Shown here piece by piece: positions 25,676 to 34,658 of a stretch of DNA of 64,000 nt; the first letter of the stretch is position 1; the number at the start of each line of letters is the position of its first letter. The translations under genes were made by a program, and so were the position numbers. The notes below the pieces were generated by a model. The model worked only from the letters and a program-made list of their open reading frames with translations. It was not told the origin of the DNA and searched no databases. Source of the stretch: an uncultured Clostridia bacterium (GTDB lineage: Bacteria > Bacillota > Clostridia > UBA1381); the NCBI GenBank assembly GCA_934444735.1, contig CAKSDE010000001.1, positions 385,460 through 449,459 of the forward strand, read 5' to 3'.

Positions 25676-26284
25676 TTAAACCGTTATTATTTTCTCACAG
25701 GTGTAGGGAATAAGCTCGCGCTTTAGAAAATACCCGCGATCATGCGAGCAGACGGGGCATTTTTCGGGTGCCTCGGCGGTATATTGAATATGTCCGCAGT
25801 TTGTGCAGAACCATATTGTTTTATCATCGCTTTTAAAGAGCCTGTCCTCTTTGATGAGTTTTAAAAGCTCATCAAAACGCGCCGAGTGCACTTTTTCTAT
25901 CTTTGCGATATTCTGAAATGATGCCGCAATTTCGGAAAATCCCTCCTCTTTTGCAACCTCGGCAAAGTTTTTGTAAACGGATTCATATTCACTCAACTCA
26001 TCGTGCTTTGCCGTTTCTAAGATGTCGAGCATATTGTCGAATACCTCAACCGGATAGCCGCCTGTTATTGTTATATTCTCGCCTGAAAATGCTTTTAAGT
26101 GGGTGTAGAACACATTTGCGTGCGCAAGCTCCTGATTGGCGGTAAAGAGAAATATATCGGACACAATATAAAGACCGTGTTCTCTTGCAAACTCGGCGGC
26201 AAATGTATAGCGGTTTCTCGCCTGACTCTCGCCGGCAAATGCGCGCATAAGATTTAATTTTGTTTCACTCTCGGAAAAATTCAT
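25676..26284 (-). CDS. rbr: Rubrerythrin
   Basis: A 202-residue oxygen-defence protein that reduces hydrogen peroxide in anaerobes. The N-terminal ferritin-like diiron domain has the ligands in ETKLNLMRAFAGESQARNRY, ANQELAHANVF and the later KVHSARFDELL segment. The C-terminal rubredoxin-like iron site is WFCTNCGHI ... CPVCSHDRGYF (about residues 160-190), with four cysteines. The start at 26284 has GAGGAG eight bases upstream; the longer frame to 26302 would include that site. It is a single-gene unit with its own terminator. Its presence supports an anaerobic lifestyle. Confidence 0.93.
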   Translation of the reverse strand: MNFSESETKLNLMRAFAGESQARNRYTFAAEFAREHGLYIVSDIFLFTANQELAHANVFYTHLKAFSGENITITGGYPVEVFDNMLDILETAKHDELSEYESVYKNFAEVAKEEGFSEIAASFQNIAKIEKVHSARFDELLKLIKEDRLFKSDDKTIWFCTNCGHIQYTAEAPEKCPVCSHDRGYFLKRELIPYTCEKIITV

Positions 26285-26396
26285 GTTTTTTTCTCCTCTC
26301 ATATATTATTCTCAACTTATTATGTTAAAACCTGTAAATATTTATACGAAAAAAAATAAAAGCTGTTTTTTAAGTGATTTTTTAAAGATATATTCT

Positions 26397-26425
26397 TTGA
26401 CTTTTGGGAGGGCGTATGGTATAAT
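26397..26425 (+). promoter_or_regulatory. Promoter of the LytTR regulator gene
   Basis: TTGACT (26397-26402), 17-bp spacer, TATAAT (26420-26425), about 45 bp before the start codon. Confidence 0.7.
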
Positions 26426-26473
26426 AAAGGACGGTACGGGAAGGAAATTCCGGCAAAAGAGGTTATAGCGTTT

Positions 26474-27172
26474 ATGAGAATAGCAATTTGCGATGATCTG
26501 AAAGAGGAAAGGCAAAAGACGATAGCTGCTCTAAAATCCGTTATCGGGGATTTTTCGGCAGATGAATTTGATGACGGTGCGGAGCTTTTGGAAAGCCACG
26601 CCGAAAAACCGTACGATCTGATTATTCTGGATATACTGATGCCGAAGATAAGCGGAATGGACACAGCTGAGATACTTCGCAAAACGGATACCGAAACGCC
26701 TATTGTTTTTTTGTCAACAAGCGAGGAGTTTGGCGTTCGGAGTTACCGTGTTTTTGCATTCGATTATCTTTTAAAACCGATTGATACGGAACAGCTTAAA
26801 ATATGCATGAGACGGCTTTTGGCACAGAGGAAAAAAGAGTATATAAGCGTTGTGTATTCGGGAGTTGAAACAAAGATATTGCTTTCAAACATAATGTTTT
26901 TGGAGAGTAATTTAAGAAAGGTTATTTTTGCACTGTCGGAAAACAGGAAAATAGAGATTATCGGAAAGCTGACCGATTTTGAGGGATTTTTGCTCGGGCG
27001 CGGATTTTGCAGATGCCATAAAAGTTATCTTGTCAATATGGAGCATATCGATTCGATTTCGGGAGATTTGTTTTGTCTTGCCGACGGCAGCAAGGTGAAG
27101 ATTTCGAGAACCTATCTTCAAAACGCCAAAAAAGCATATTTTGACTATGTTTTTGCAAATGAGAATATTTAG
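26474..27172 (+). CDS. LytTR-family response regulator, orphan
   Basis: A 232-residue two-domain response regulator. The receiver domain (1-120) has the acidic pair near 8-9 (ICDDLKEER), the phospho-acceptor Asp near 53 (LIILDILMPKISG), the Thr/Ser in IVFLSTSEEFG, and Lys in FDYLLKPIDTEQ. The LytTR DNA-binding domain (about 135-230) includes FLESNLRKVIFAL, FCRCHKSYLVNMEHI and VKISRTYLQNAKKAY. Such proteins often control surface, peptide-signalling or autolysis genes. No sensor kinase lies nearby. The ribosome site is weak (GAGG at twelve bases). The nearest downstream gene is a CAP-SLH surface protein, with a terminator between them. Confidence 0.88.
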   Translation: MRIAICDDLKEERQKTIAALKSVIGDFSADEFDDGAELLESHAEKPYDLIILDILMPKISGMDTAEILRKTDTETPIVFLSTSEEFGVRSYRVFAFDYLLKPIDTEQLKICMRRLLAQRKKEYISVVYSGVETKILLSNIMFLESNLRKVIFALSENRKIEIIGKLTDFEGFLLGRGFCRCHKSYLVNMEHIDSISGDLFCLADGSKVKISRTYLQNAKKAYFDYVFANENI

Positions 27173-27177
27173 CGCGG

Positions 27178-27210
27178 AGGGGCTGCGGTTGCTGCAGCTC
27201 TTCTTTTTTT
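27178..27210 (+). terminator. Terminator after the LytTR regulator
   Basis: AGGGGCTGC (27178-27186) pairs with GCAGCTCTT (27194-27202, wobbles allowed), followed by a T-tract to 27210. Confidence 0.65.
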
Positions 27211-27249
27211 GCGAGTTATGACGTTTTTTTGCAAATTATGAAAAGACGC

Positions 27250-27278
27250 TTGCCGGAAAAAATAAAAAGGTATAAAAT
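27250..27278 (+). promoter_or_regulatory. Probable promoter for the CAP-SLH gene
   Basis: TTGCCG (27250-27255), 17-bp spacer, TAAAAT (27273-27278). The leader to the start codon is about 165 bases long and includes a possible small open frame at 27334. Confidence 0.45.
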
Positions 27279-27333
27279 AAAGATGTCTTTTTTGTAAAAT
27301 GTTTTTCGGGTTTAAAAATCTAAGGAGGGAAAA

Positions 27334-27525
27334 ATGCTTTTTGGAGGAAGGCATAAAAACACACCCCCGATTAAGACAAAATACAAATCGACGGTTATAT
27401 TACCTAATATTAGCGGGTTAAAGGTGATACATAAACAGGAGGTTTTTGAAAGTGAAAAAATTTTTATCGGCGGTGCTGGCATTGAATATGTTTTTGGCTC
27501 CGGCATTAACGCAGGTGGGGAATAA
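27334..27525 (+). CDS. Possible small leader-encoded protein, uncertain
   Basis: A 63-codon frame starting MLFGGRHKNTPPIKTKY, with a very strong site (AAGGAGGG four to five bases before the ATG). It overlaps the first 74 bases of the CAP-SLH gene in another frame. The protein is short, has no recognisable domain, and its second half is forced by the overlap. The ribosome site is the main reason to list it; it may act as an upstream regulatory frame rather than a protein. Confidence 0.2.
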   Translation: MLFGGRHKNTPPIKTKYKSTVILPNISGLKVIHKQEVFESEKIFIGGAGIEYVFGSGINAGGE

Positions 27526-29821
27526 TACCGTATATGCCGGGTTTATCATCGAAAAAGATGCCCAGACAGCTATGGAGAAGAATCAAGAGGCGATTTTGGA
27601 CGCCCTTGAAACAATGGAAATAACGAATGACATAACAAAAGACGAATTTGAAACCATGCTCATGAGTGAGTGTCACTATTCGGTAGATGAGCGCATAGGT
27701 GCGGGTTTTTCTATGGAAGAATACAGCCTTGTGCCTGCAACCGAAACAAGTGCGGGCTTTGTCCGCGCCGCGGTGATACTTTACCAGGAGGACGGGGAGG
27801 TTGCCTTTTATGTGAAAAAGGAGATACCGAGCCTGGGCGGAGGAGCGCAAACGGACAATACCGGTGATGTGAGTATGGAAACAGTAAAGGCCGCTATAGA
27901 AAAGGGCTTTGCTGCTTTAAAGGTTACAAATTCCACAAACGATAACGACATTTTAAGAACAATTATAGACGCGGCTCCGAGCGGAGTTTCGGCAGATGTC
28001 GAAGATTTTTGGGTTGAAAACTCGACTCAGGATAAAGAGGGCAGCGCAGAGGTTAAGTATACTGTAACAATTCCGAGCGGTGAGAGCAAGAACTTCAGCT
28101 ATAAGTGGACTGTTGCAAAGCTGATTTCGGGATCGGCAAAAAAGGAAGTTGAGTCAGCAAAAACTGCAATAAATGCAGCTATTTGGAACTTTGCGGTAAC
28201 AAACGACACGACAAAAGCCGATATTTTGACTATGGCGCAGAATGCGGTTGCCGGAACAAATGTAACGGTTACTTTGGCAGATACCGATTTTTCCGTTACC
28301 AAGGCGACTATTCTTGCAAACGGTACGGTTTCGGCAAGACTGGTATTGAGCTGTGACGATGTTGTTGAGGTGTGTCCGATAGGAAAGACGATTGAGGTAA
28401 TCGTGACAGAAAACACGAAAAAGCTTGATGAGGACCGTCTGCTGATAGGCCGTGCAATAAGCGCAGGCCCGATTACAAACAAAATGACAAAGGAAAGTAT
28501 ACTAAATACCGCAAGAGCGGCTGCTAAAAACGGCTCGACTGTTACATGGAAGGACGGATTCTCGAAAAGAGCGGCAACTTTTTCCGAGGACGGAAGTATT
28601 TTCGGGTATCTTGACGTAAACTTAAACGGAGATGCAAAAGAGCTTCTCGTTCAGGAAAAGATTCCCAAGCTTGTGCGCAGACTGCCGGATAAAAAGATTT
28701 CGGTCAATGAGTCGGAATGGGAGATTTTGCGTATAGCGAATGTTGAACGTGCAAAGGAAAACAAGGCGCTTTTGACAATGCCCGAGGCGCTCCAGTATGC
28801 TTGTGATACACGTGAGCTTGAACTTCAAAAGCTTTTCTCTCATACAAGACCTGACGGAACGAAGTGCTTTACCGCAATTACGAACTTTAACTATACATCT
28901 GCCGGAGAAAATATCTATGAATGTCCGGGACCGAAAAACAAGTTTGTTGAAATAAATCCGGAAAAGACGATGAATGGCTGGATGAACAGTCCGGGACACC
29001 GCGCTAATATATTAAACGGAGGCTATACATATATGGGCGTGGGCGCATATGATAATTACGAAAAAGCGTCTGCGGTACAGCTGTTTGCATCTGCCGGCGG
29101 TGCGATAACAAATGTTACAACCAGTGCAGGTACTATGGAATTTGAAGATGAAGAGGCAATGCAGAAAGAGGTATTGATATGCACGACAGACAGCGGTATT
29201 GTATCATATATGCCGCTTGATGTTGCGTACATGACAAAGGTTGACGGCGGTTATACGCTCAAGCTCAATTCATCAATACCGATAATTTTGAAGGTTACAG
29301 GTCAGCCGACGATGTTTGAAGATGTAAGTGCTGATGCTTATTATGCGGATTCGGTAAGATGGGCGCTTGACAGAAATATCACGACAGGAACGTCGGCAAC
29401 GACTTTCTCACCTGCAAAAACCTGTACAAGGGCGCAGATTATTACATTTATATGGCGTGCGATAGGCTCACCGAAGCCGACTTCGGCTAATCCGTTCAGC
29501 GATATATCGGAGAACAATTATTATTATGAATCGGCTATCTGGGCGAGCGAAAACGGAATGGTTACGGGCGATAAATTTGAGCCGAACACACCGTGCACGC
29601 GTATGTCAACCGTTATATATCTTTGGAAAAACGCAGGATCTCCGCAAGCGGCGGCAAATGTTTCATTCTCAGACGTTGCGGCAGATTCGGAGCTGGGAAA
29701 AGCGGTTTCATGGGCGCTTGAAAAGAATATAACAAACGGAACGACTCCGACGACTTTCTCGCCGGATAAGATATGCGACAGAGGTCAGATTGTGACATTC
29801 TTAAACAGAGCCGTAAAATAG
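27452..29821 (+). CDS. Secreted CAP-domain protein with SLH anchor and N-terminal repeats
   Basis: 789 residues from a GTG at 27452, which has AGGAGG nine bases upstream (a TTG at 27446 is too close to that site). Signal peptide 1-28 (MKKFLSAVLALNMFLAPALT). Four divergent repeats of roughly 100 residues start near 40, 148, 239 and 331, each carrying a TN-x-x-TK-x-DIL-like motif. A CAP/SCP domain follows (about 420-555): RIANVERAKENKAL, LFSHTRPDGTKCF, SAGENIY, and MNSPGHRANILNGGYTYMGVG. Three SLH domains close the protein (about 623-785, e.g. TFSPAKTCTRAQIITFIWRA). It is wall-anchored; the CAP domain's role in bacteria is not settled. Confidence 0.85.
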   Translation: MKKFLSAVLALNMFLAPALTQVGNNTVYAGFIIEKDAQTAMEKNQEAILDALETMEITNDITKDEFETMLMSECHYSVDERIGAGFSMEEYSLVPATETSAGFVRAAVILYQEDGEVAFYVKKEIPSLGGGAQTDNTGDVSMETVKAAIEKGFAALKVTNSTNDNDILRTIIDAAPSGVSADVEDFWVENSTQDKEGSAEVKYTVTIPSGESKNFSYKWTVAKLISGSAKKEVESAKTAINAAIWNFAVTNDTTKADILTMAQNAVAGTNVTVTLADTDFSVTKATILANGTVSARLVLSCDDVVEVCPIGKTIEVIVTENTKKLDEDRLLIGRAISAGPITNKMTKESILNTARAAAKNGSTVTWKDGFSKRAATFSEDGSIFGYLDVNLNGDAKELLVQEKIPKLVRRLPDKKISVNESEWEILRIANVERAKENKALLTMPEALQYACDTRELELQKLFSHTRPDGTKCFTAITNFNYTSAGENIYECPGPKNKFVEINPEKTMNGWMNSPGHRANILNGGYTYMGVGAYDNYEKASAVQLFASAGGAITNVTTSAGTMEFEDEEAMQKEVLICTTDSGIVSYMPLDVAYMTKVDGGYTLKLNSSIPIILKVTGQPTMFEDVSADAYYADSVRWALDRNITTGTSATTFSPAKTCTRAQIITFIWRAIGSPKPTSANPFSDISENNYYYESAIWASENGMVTGDKFEPNTPCTRMSTVIYLWKNAGSPQAAANVSFSDVAADSELGKAVSWALEKNITNGTTPTTFSPDKICDRGQIVTFLNRAVK

Positions 29822-29850
29822 CGTGATTGTCCTTTTTAAGGCGGAAGAAA

Positions 29851-29890
29851 AAAGGCTGTAAAAAAATCAATTGATTTTTTTACAGCCTTT
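29851..29890. terminator. Palindromic bidirectional terminator between convergent genes
   Basis: A perfect 40-bp palindrome with arms AAAGGCTGTAAAAAAATCAA and complement. It serves the CAP-SLH gene (+) and patB (-). Third member of the TCAATTGA-centred hairpin family. Confidence 0.8.
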
Positions 29891-29915
29891 ACTTTTTTTA
29901 ATATCCCTTTTTGGA

Positions 29916-31082
29916 TTATAAAACAGCGTATTTTTCTACGGCGTCTTTTAATCGGTTTAACCCATCAGCGAGACGCGATCTCGGGCAGGCAATATTGAGC
30001 CTTAAAAAATGCTCGCCGCCGATGCCGTATATCTTGCCTGTGCTCAGATACAGACCGGTTGTTTCTCTTATGAATTTCTGCAATTGATCGGAATCGCCGT
30101 CCAACAAAGAGCAGTCGAGCCATAAGAGATATGTTGCCTCGGATTGTATAAGCATTATCTGCGGCAGGTTCATTCCCAAAAATGCGGATACAAATTTTCG
30201 GTTTTCGTCAATGTATTTTCTCAAAGCATCGAGCCATTCTCCGCCCTCTTTGTAAGCGGCGATTGCGGCGGATACCGCAAAACAGTTTGGCTCTGCAACC
30301 TCATCTGTATTTAATCCGCGCCAAACCTTGTGGCGCAAAACTTCGTTCGGAACAATGACTGCGGCGGTTTGCAGTCCTGCTATATTGAAGGATTTTGTCG
30401 GCGCGACACAGGTAATACTGTTCATTCTGCATTTTTCGGATACCGACGCAAAAGGAATATAAGATTTGCCTGTTTCGGTCAGATCACAGTGGATTTCATC
30501 GCTTACTACGGTTACATGATGTTCAAAACAAAGATCACCGATTTTCTTGAGTGTTTTTTTATCCCAGATTTTGCCGATCGGATTGTGCGGATTGCAGAGG
30601 ATCATCATTGTGGTCTGCGGATCGGAAAGCTTTTTTTCCAAATCTTCAAAATCAATACCGTATTCCTTGTTCTTATAGCTTAGCGGACATTCGAAAACGT
30701 TTCTGCCGTTATTCAGAATTGAGTTGAAAAATATGTTGTATACGGGAGTGAGTATAAGCACATTTTCGGCGGGTGTTGTGAGCTTTCGGACAATGCTTGA
30801 AATTGCGGGGACAACTCCCGTGGCAAAAATCAGCCAGTCTTTTTCGATTTTAAAGCTGTAGCGGTTTTTCCACCAGCTCATATATGCCTCGTACCACTCG
30901 TCCGGGATTACGGCATAGCCGAATATTCCGTGTGCCGCTCTTTTGGTAAGAGCCTCTGTGACGGACGGCGCGGTTTTAAAGTCCATATCAGCCACCCACA
31001 TGGGAAGCTCGTTTTCACCGACCGACCATTTCAGTGAATTTGTGTTTCGTCTGTCTGTTATTTCGTCAAAATTATAGTTCAT
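29916..31082 (-). CDS. patB: PLP-dependent C-S lyase, MalY/PatB family (cystathionine beta-lyase-like)
   Basis: A 388-residue fold-type I aminotransferase-family enzyme that cleaves cystathionine or cysteine to pyruvate and ammonia. The family opening is LPMWVADMDFKTAPSV; other motifs are NPHNPIGKIW (near 165), SDEIHCDLT (near 200), and the PLP lysine in CVAPTKSFNIAGLQ (near 235). The arginine for the carboxylate lies in FLRLNIACPRSRL near the end. The start at 31082 has AGGAG nearby; a longer frame to 31127 has none. It follows the DUF3737 gene by 10 bp, so the two form an operon. Confidence 0.9.
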   Translation of the reverse strand: MNYNFDEITDRRNTNSLKWSVGENELPMWVADMDFKTAPSVTEALTKRAAHGIFGYAVIPDEWYEAYMSWWKNRYSFKIEKDWLIFATGVVPAISSIVRKLTTPAENVLILTPVYNIFFNSILNNGRNVFECPLSYKNKEYGIDFEDLEKKLSDPQTTMMILCNPHNPIGKIWDKKTLKKIGDLCFEHHVTVVSDEIHCDLTETGKSYIPFASVSEKCRMNSITCVAPTKSFNIAGLQTAAVIVPNEVLRHKVWRGLNTDEVAEPNCFAVSAAIAAYKEGGEWLDALRKYIDENRKFVSAFLGMNLPQIMLIQSEATYLLWLDCSLLDGDSDQLQKFIRETTGLYLSTGKIYGIGGEHFLRLNIACPRSRLADGLNRLKDAVEKYAVL

Positions 31083-31092
31083 ACTTATTCTC

Positions 31093-31929
31093 CTATTTAA
31101 CAATGATTTTGGTCTTTTGCGGATCAACCTTATCTTTTTCGATAATCAGCTCATCAATGCTCTCCGCTCTGATAATACCGCCGGAGGGGTTCATCACGCT
31201 GTCTATTTTAGATGATATATCGGCGTCAACCGTTGAATACTCAAATGCGAGAGTGGTGTTTATAAGCTTGCAGTTTTTCATCGTAAGATTATCGATATAA
31301 CAAAGTCCCTGCAAGCTTTCAACCGTACAGTTTATAAGAGTCAGATTCTTTGCGTTCCAGCCGAGGTATTCGCCCGATATGAAAGAATCGTATACCGTTA
31401 CGTTTTTGCTGTTCCAAAAAGAGTCCTTTGAAAGCATTTTGGCATTTTTAATTGTAATATTTTCAGCTCCGTCGAAAGAATAATTGCCGACAAGGCGGAA
31501 ACGATCAATCGACATATCGGAGCAGTTCATTGCAAAATAATCACCTTTTGCAAAAACGTTATCCATTGTAACATTGCTGCAATGCCAAAGCGTTTCGGCG
31601 GCATTCGGAAAAGAAACGTTTTTGAGAACTACATTATCGGCGCGCCTGAAATTTTTCGGCGCCTCGATTATCGAATCCTCAACCGTGATGTTATTCGTAT
31701 ACCAGATCCCGGCGCGCGCGTTCTCAAACAGGGTGCAATCTTTCATGTATATATTTTTGCTGTACCAAAGCGGATATTTCCATTTAAAGCAGCTTCCGAA
31801 AAGCTTTATGTTTTTGCTTTCTTTTAAAGGTGATTCGCCGGCATCAAAGATCGTGTCGTGAATTTCAAGATTTTCACCCATAAACAATGAACGTTCGCCT
31901 GTTAAAAATTCTTGTGTTATCAGTTTCAT
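31093..31929 (-). CDS. DUF3737 family protein (repetitive right-handed beta-helix fold)
   Basis: A 278-residue protein of the DUF3737 family, which has no established activity. It opens ITQEFLTGERSLFMGENLEI and is a chain of about ten short repeats with the pattern (S/A)-x-N-(I/V)-x-(M/L)-x-(D/N), for example SKNIYMKDCTLFENAR, NNITVEDSIIE and CSNVTMDNVFAKG, as expected for a beta-helix. There is no signal peptide. GGAG precedes the ATG by nine bases. It is the first gene of a two-gene operon with patB, a pairing I have seen in other Firmicutes, which suggests a role linked to sulphur amino acids but does not prove it. Confidence 0.8.
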   Translation of the reverse strand: MKLITQEFLTGERSLFMGENLEIHDTIFDAGESPLKESKNIKLFGSCFKWKYPLWYSKNIYMKDCTLFENARAGIWYTNNITVEDSIIEAPKNFRRADNVVLKNVSFPNAAETLWHCSNVTMDNVFAKGDYFAMNCSDMSIDRFRLVGNYSFDGAENITIKNAKMLSKDSFWNSKNVTVYDSFISGEYLGWNAKNLTLINCTVESLQGLCYIDNLTMKNCKLINTTLAFEYSTVDADISSKIDSVMNPSGGIIRAESIDELIIEKDKVDPQKTKIIVK

Positions 31930-32045
31930 CGGTAAAATCTCCTTATTATTTAGGCAAAAAGTAAAATTGCTGTTTTGTTTTTTTGCATCTAATGATATTT
32001 TTAAAATGTGAAATTCAGCGGTTATTTATGCTATTTTCTTTATTT

Positions 32046-32074
32046 AGTTTACTACAAACCGGCTCAAATGTCAA
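32046..32074 (-). promoter_or_regulatory. Promoter of the DUF3737-patB operon
   Basis: On the minus strand: TTGACA (32069-32074), 17-bp spacer, TAAACT (32046-32051). The leader of about 110 bases is AT-rich, without a recognised riboswitch. Confidence 0.65.
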
Positions 32075-32159
32075 ACCCTTAAATTTTATTTGGCGATATA
32101 ACCAATATTTGTAAAAGGATTTTCCGTTTTTTTTATTTCCGTATTGTGCAAAAAAGATA

Positions 32160-32188
32160 TTGATTTATTCTGTAAAAAGTAGTATAAT
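32160..32188 (+). promoter_or_regulatory. Promoter of the zapA-U32 operon
   Basis: TTGATT (32160-32165), 17-bp spacer, TATAAT (32183-32188), about 30 bp before zapA. Confidence 0.7.
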
Positions 32189-32220
32189 AAAAAGACTATG
32201 ATACCATGGGGTGGAATTTT

Positions 32221-32574
32221 ATGGAGAATAAGGATAAGGTGAGAGTGAACATAGCAGGGAGAAGCTTTTATCTCACTTCGCAGGATACACCCGAATATCT
32301 CAGGAAGATTGCCAAAAAAACGGACCGCACAATAATCGGTCTTATGCAGAGCAATTCCGGCATGACCTTTGAACAGGCGGCGATCCTTGCGGCGTTAAAA
32401 TATTGCGATGATTATGAAAAAGAGGTTTTGGACAGAAAAAATACCGATAAAGAAGATGAAAATCTCGGCAGGACTTTGGTAAAATATTCAAAAGAGCTGA
32501 CTCGTGCCGGAGCGCGTATAAGAACTTTGGAAAAAGAATTGGAAAAGCTGAAGAAAGAGCAGGGTGAGAAATGA
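32221..32574 (+). CDS. zapA: Cell division protein ZapA
   Basis: 117 residues. ZapA binds FtsZ and stabilises the division ring. The N-terminal beta-hairpin VRVNIAGRSFYLTSQDTPEY is diagnostic, followed by KIAKKTDRTIIGLM and AAILAALKYCDDYEKEV. The C-terminal half is a coiled coil (LTRAGARIRTLEKELEKLKK). The start at 32221 is preferred to the in-frame ATG at 32206 because GGTGG lies between them at a good distance. The stop overlaps the following start by ATGA. Confidence 0.9.
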   Translation: MENKDKVRVNIAGRSFYLTSQDTPEYLRKIAKKTDRTIIGLMQSNSGMTFEQAAILAALKYCDDYEKEVLDRKNTDKEDENLGRTLVKYSKELTRAGARIRTLEKELEKLKKEQGEK

Positions 32575-34616
32575 TGGAATTACTTGCTCCGGCAGGTTCA
32601 CCGGAGGCACTTTTGGCGGCAGTGTCATTCGGCGCGGACGCTGTCTATATCGGCGGCAGAAATTTTTCGGCGAGACACGGTGCAAAAAACTTTTCCGATG
32701 AAGAATTGGAGGAGGCTGTAAAGTATTGTCACTTGCGAGATGTGAAAGTGCACGTTACCGCAAATACGCTGATAAAACAGGACGAGACCGAAAGCTTTAT
32801 AGAGTATCTGGGATTTTTGAACAGGATAAATGTAGATGCGGTTATTATACAGGATATCGGCATGGCGGCATTGGCGCGAAAGCTTTACCCGGATTTGCCG
32901 CTGCACGCAAGCACACAGATGACGGTCGCAACACTTTCAGGTGTGAAATTTCTCGAAGATATGGGATTTGAACGTGTGGTTTTGGCAAGAGAGCTTTCTA
33001 TGGACGAAATCAGGTTCATATGCGAAAATTCGAGCGCGGAAATCGAAGTATTTGCTCATGGCGCAGTGTGCATGAGCTACTCGGGACAGTGCCTTATGAG
33101 CAGTATAATAGGCGGAAGGAGCGGAAACCGCGGAATGTGTGCGCAGCCGTGCAGATTGCCGTATACATTTTCAAAGGGGAGCAAAAAAGGATATTTATTA
33201 AGTACCAAAGATATGGCGCTTGTAGATCATTTGGACGAGCTTAAAAGCTGCGGCGTTTCATCGATAAAAATCGAGGGGCGCTTGAAAAGACCGGAATATG
33301 TTGCAGCCGTTACCGGGATTTATCGGAAATATATCGATAAGGGCGGACGCGCAGAAAAGTCAGATGTTGAGCTTTTGCTTGACTCTTTCAGCAGGAGCGG
33401 ATTTTCGGACGGATATTTTACGGGGCATATCGGAAAAAGCATGATGAGCTATGATATCCCGGGAAATACCGCTGAAAATAAGCTGTCACACAGAATAGAG
33501 GAGTTTTTACAAAAAAACGGAGAGCGGAAAAAGCCGATTGATATATTTTGCAAAATGCGGCAAGGTGAAAAGCTTTACATTAAGGCTTCGGATAAGCTCG
33601 GACATAGTGCATATGCCGAGTCGGAGAGCATTGCCGAAAAAGCGATAAATAAGCCGATAAGCCGCCAAAGGCTCGCAGAACAGCTTACAAAGCTGGGGGA
33701 CAGCGTTTTTTGTGCCGATAATATCGATATACAGCTCGATGACGGTGTAATCCTCCCGATTAAAGAGATTAATGCGGCAAGAAGAGCCGCTTTGGCAGGG
33801 CTTGAAGTTCAGATTTTAAATATCGGCAAGAGAAGAAACAATGCGTGGAAAAAAGATGAAATTTATGAGAAAGATTTCCCGAAAGAGCTTAGCGCGCAGG
33901 TAGAAACGAAAGAACAGTTAAAGGCTTGCGAGGATATGGGAATAAAAATCATTTACCTGCCGGGTGAGCTTGCGGGATATGCCAAAAAAGCCGGAACAGA
34001 ATATGTGCTGGTTCTTCCGGGGATATGTGACAGTGAGAAAAAGGAGAAAATCCCCGAAAATTTCGGAGTGCTGATTTCAAACATCGCGCAAAAAGAACTC
34101 TATAAAGGCGAAAAGCAGTATATAAACTACAGAATGAACATTTTTAATTCATATGCCGCAAATGAGTTCTCTGATGCAAAAAGCGTCTGTCTTTCGCCGG
34201 AGCTGAACTTAAAAGAAATTGCAAAGATAAAGTGCAGCGCACCGCAGGAGTGTATAGTATACGGCAGGCTGCCGCTTATGACTATGAAAAACTGCCCTGT
34301 AAAAAGCCTTAGCGGAAAATGTGCAAAGGGAGAACACTTTACACTAAAGGACAGAAAAAATGAAGAGTTTATCTTCACGTGCGACAGCGCGTGCCACAGC
34401 GTATTGTTAAATTCAAAAAATCTGTATATGGCGGATAAAATGAGCGAGTTTAAAAAGACAGCCGTTTCACGTTTCCGACTGATGTTTTTTGATGAAGGCT
34501 ATGATGAAACGAAAAAGATTATTTCGGAATATCAAAAAGCGATAAAAGGCGGTGCGGCAGCTCAGCTTTTGGAGAATACATTTACGAGAGGTCACTTTTT
34601 CAGGGGTGTAAAGTAG
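32571..34616 (+). CDS. Peptidase U32 family protein, probable RNA hydroxylation factor
   Basis: 681 residues, cytoplasmic. The N-terminal TIM-barrel-like U32 domain opens MELLAPAGSPEALLAAVSFG and has VYIGGRNFSARHGAKNFS. A Cys cluster, presumably an iron-sulphur ligand set, occurs near 168-195 (CMSYSGQCLMSSI then MCAQPCRLPY). The C-terminal half carries the DUF3656/collagenase-like extension. Relatives studied in other bacteria (RlhA, TrhP) are needed for hydroxylation of rRNA or tRNA bases rather than proteolysis, so an RNA-modification role is more likely than peptidase action. Which RNA is modified cannot be told. It is coupled to zapA, an order common in Firmicutes. Confidence 0.85.
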   Translation: MMELLAPAGSPEALLAAVSFGADAVYIGGRNFSARHGAKNFSDEELEEAVKYCHLRDVKVHVTANTLIKQDETESFIEYLGFLNRINVDAVIIQDIGMAALARKLYPDLPLHASTQMTVATLSGVKFLEDMGFERVVLARELSMDEIRFICENSSAEIEVFAHGAVCMSYSGQCLMSSIIGGRSGNRGMCAQPCRLPYTFSKGSKKGYLLSTKDMALVDHLDELKSCGVSSIKIEGRLKRPEYVAAVTGIYRKYIDKGGRAEKSDVELLLDSFSRSGFSDGYFTGHIGKSMMSYDIPGNTAENKLSHRIEEFLQKNGERKKPIDIFCKMRQGEKLYIKASDKLGHSAYAESESIAEKAINKPISRQRLAEQLTKLGDSVFCADNIDIQLDDGVILPIKEINAARRAALAGLEVQILNIGKRRNNAWKKDEIYEKDFPKELSAQVETKEQLKACEDMGIKIIYLPGELAGYAKKAGTEYVLVLPGICDSEKKEKIPENFGVLISNIAQKELYKGEKQYINYRMNIFNSYAANEFSDAKSVCLSPELNLKEIAKIKCSAPQECIVYGRLPLMTMKNCPVKSLSGKCAKGEHFTLKDRKNEEFIFTCDSACHSVLLNSKNLYMADKMSEFKKTAVSRFRLMFFDEGYDETKKIISEYQKAIKGGAAAQLLENTFTRGHFFRGVK

Positions 34617-34658
34617 TATAAATAAGCTAAATATGGGAAATATTATTGAAGGTGATAA

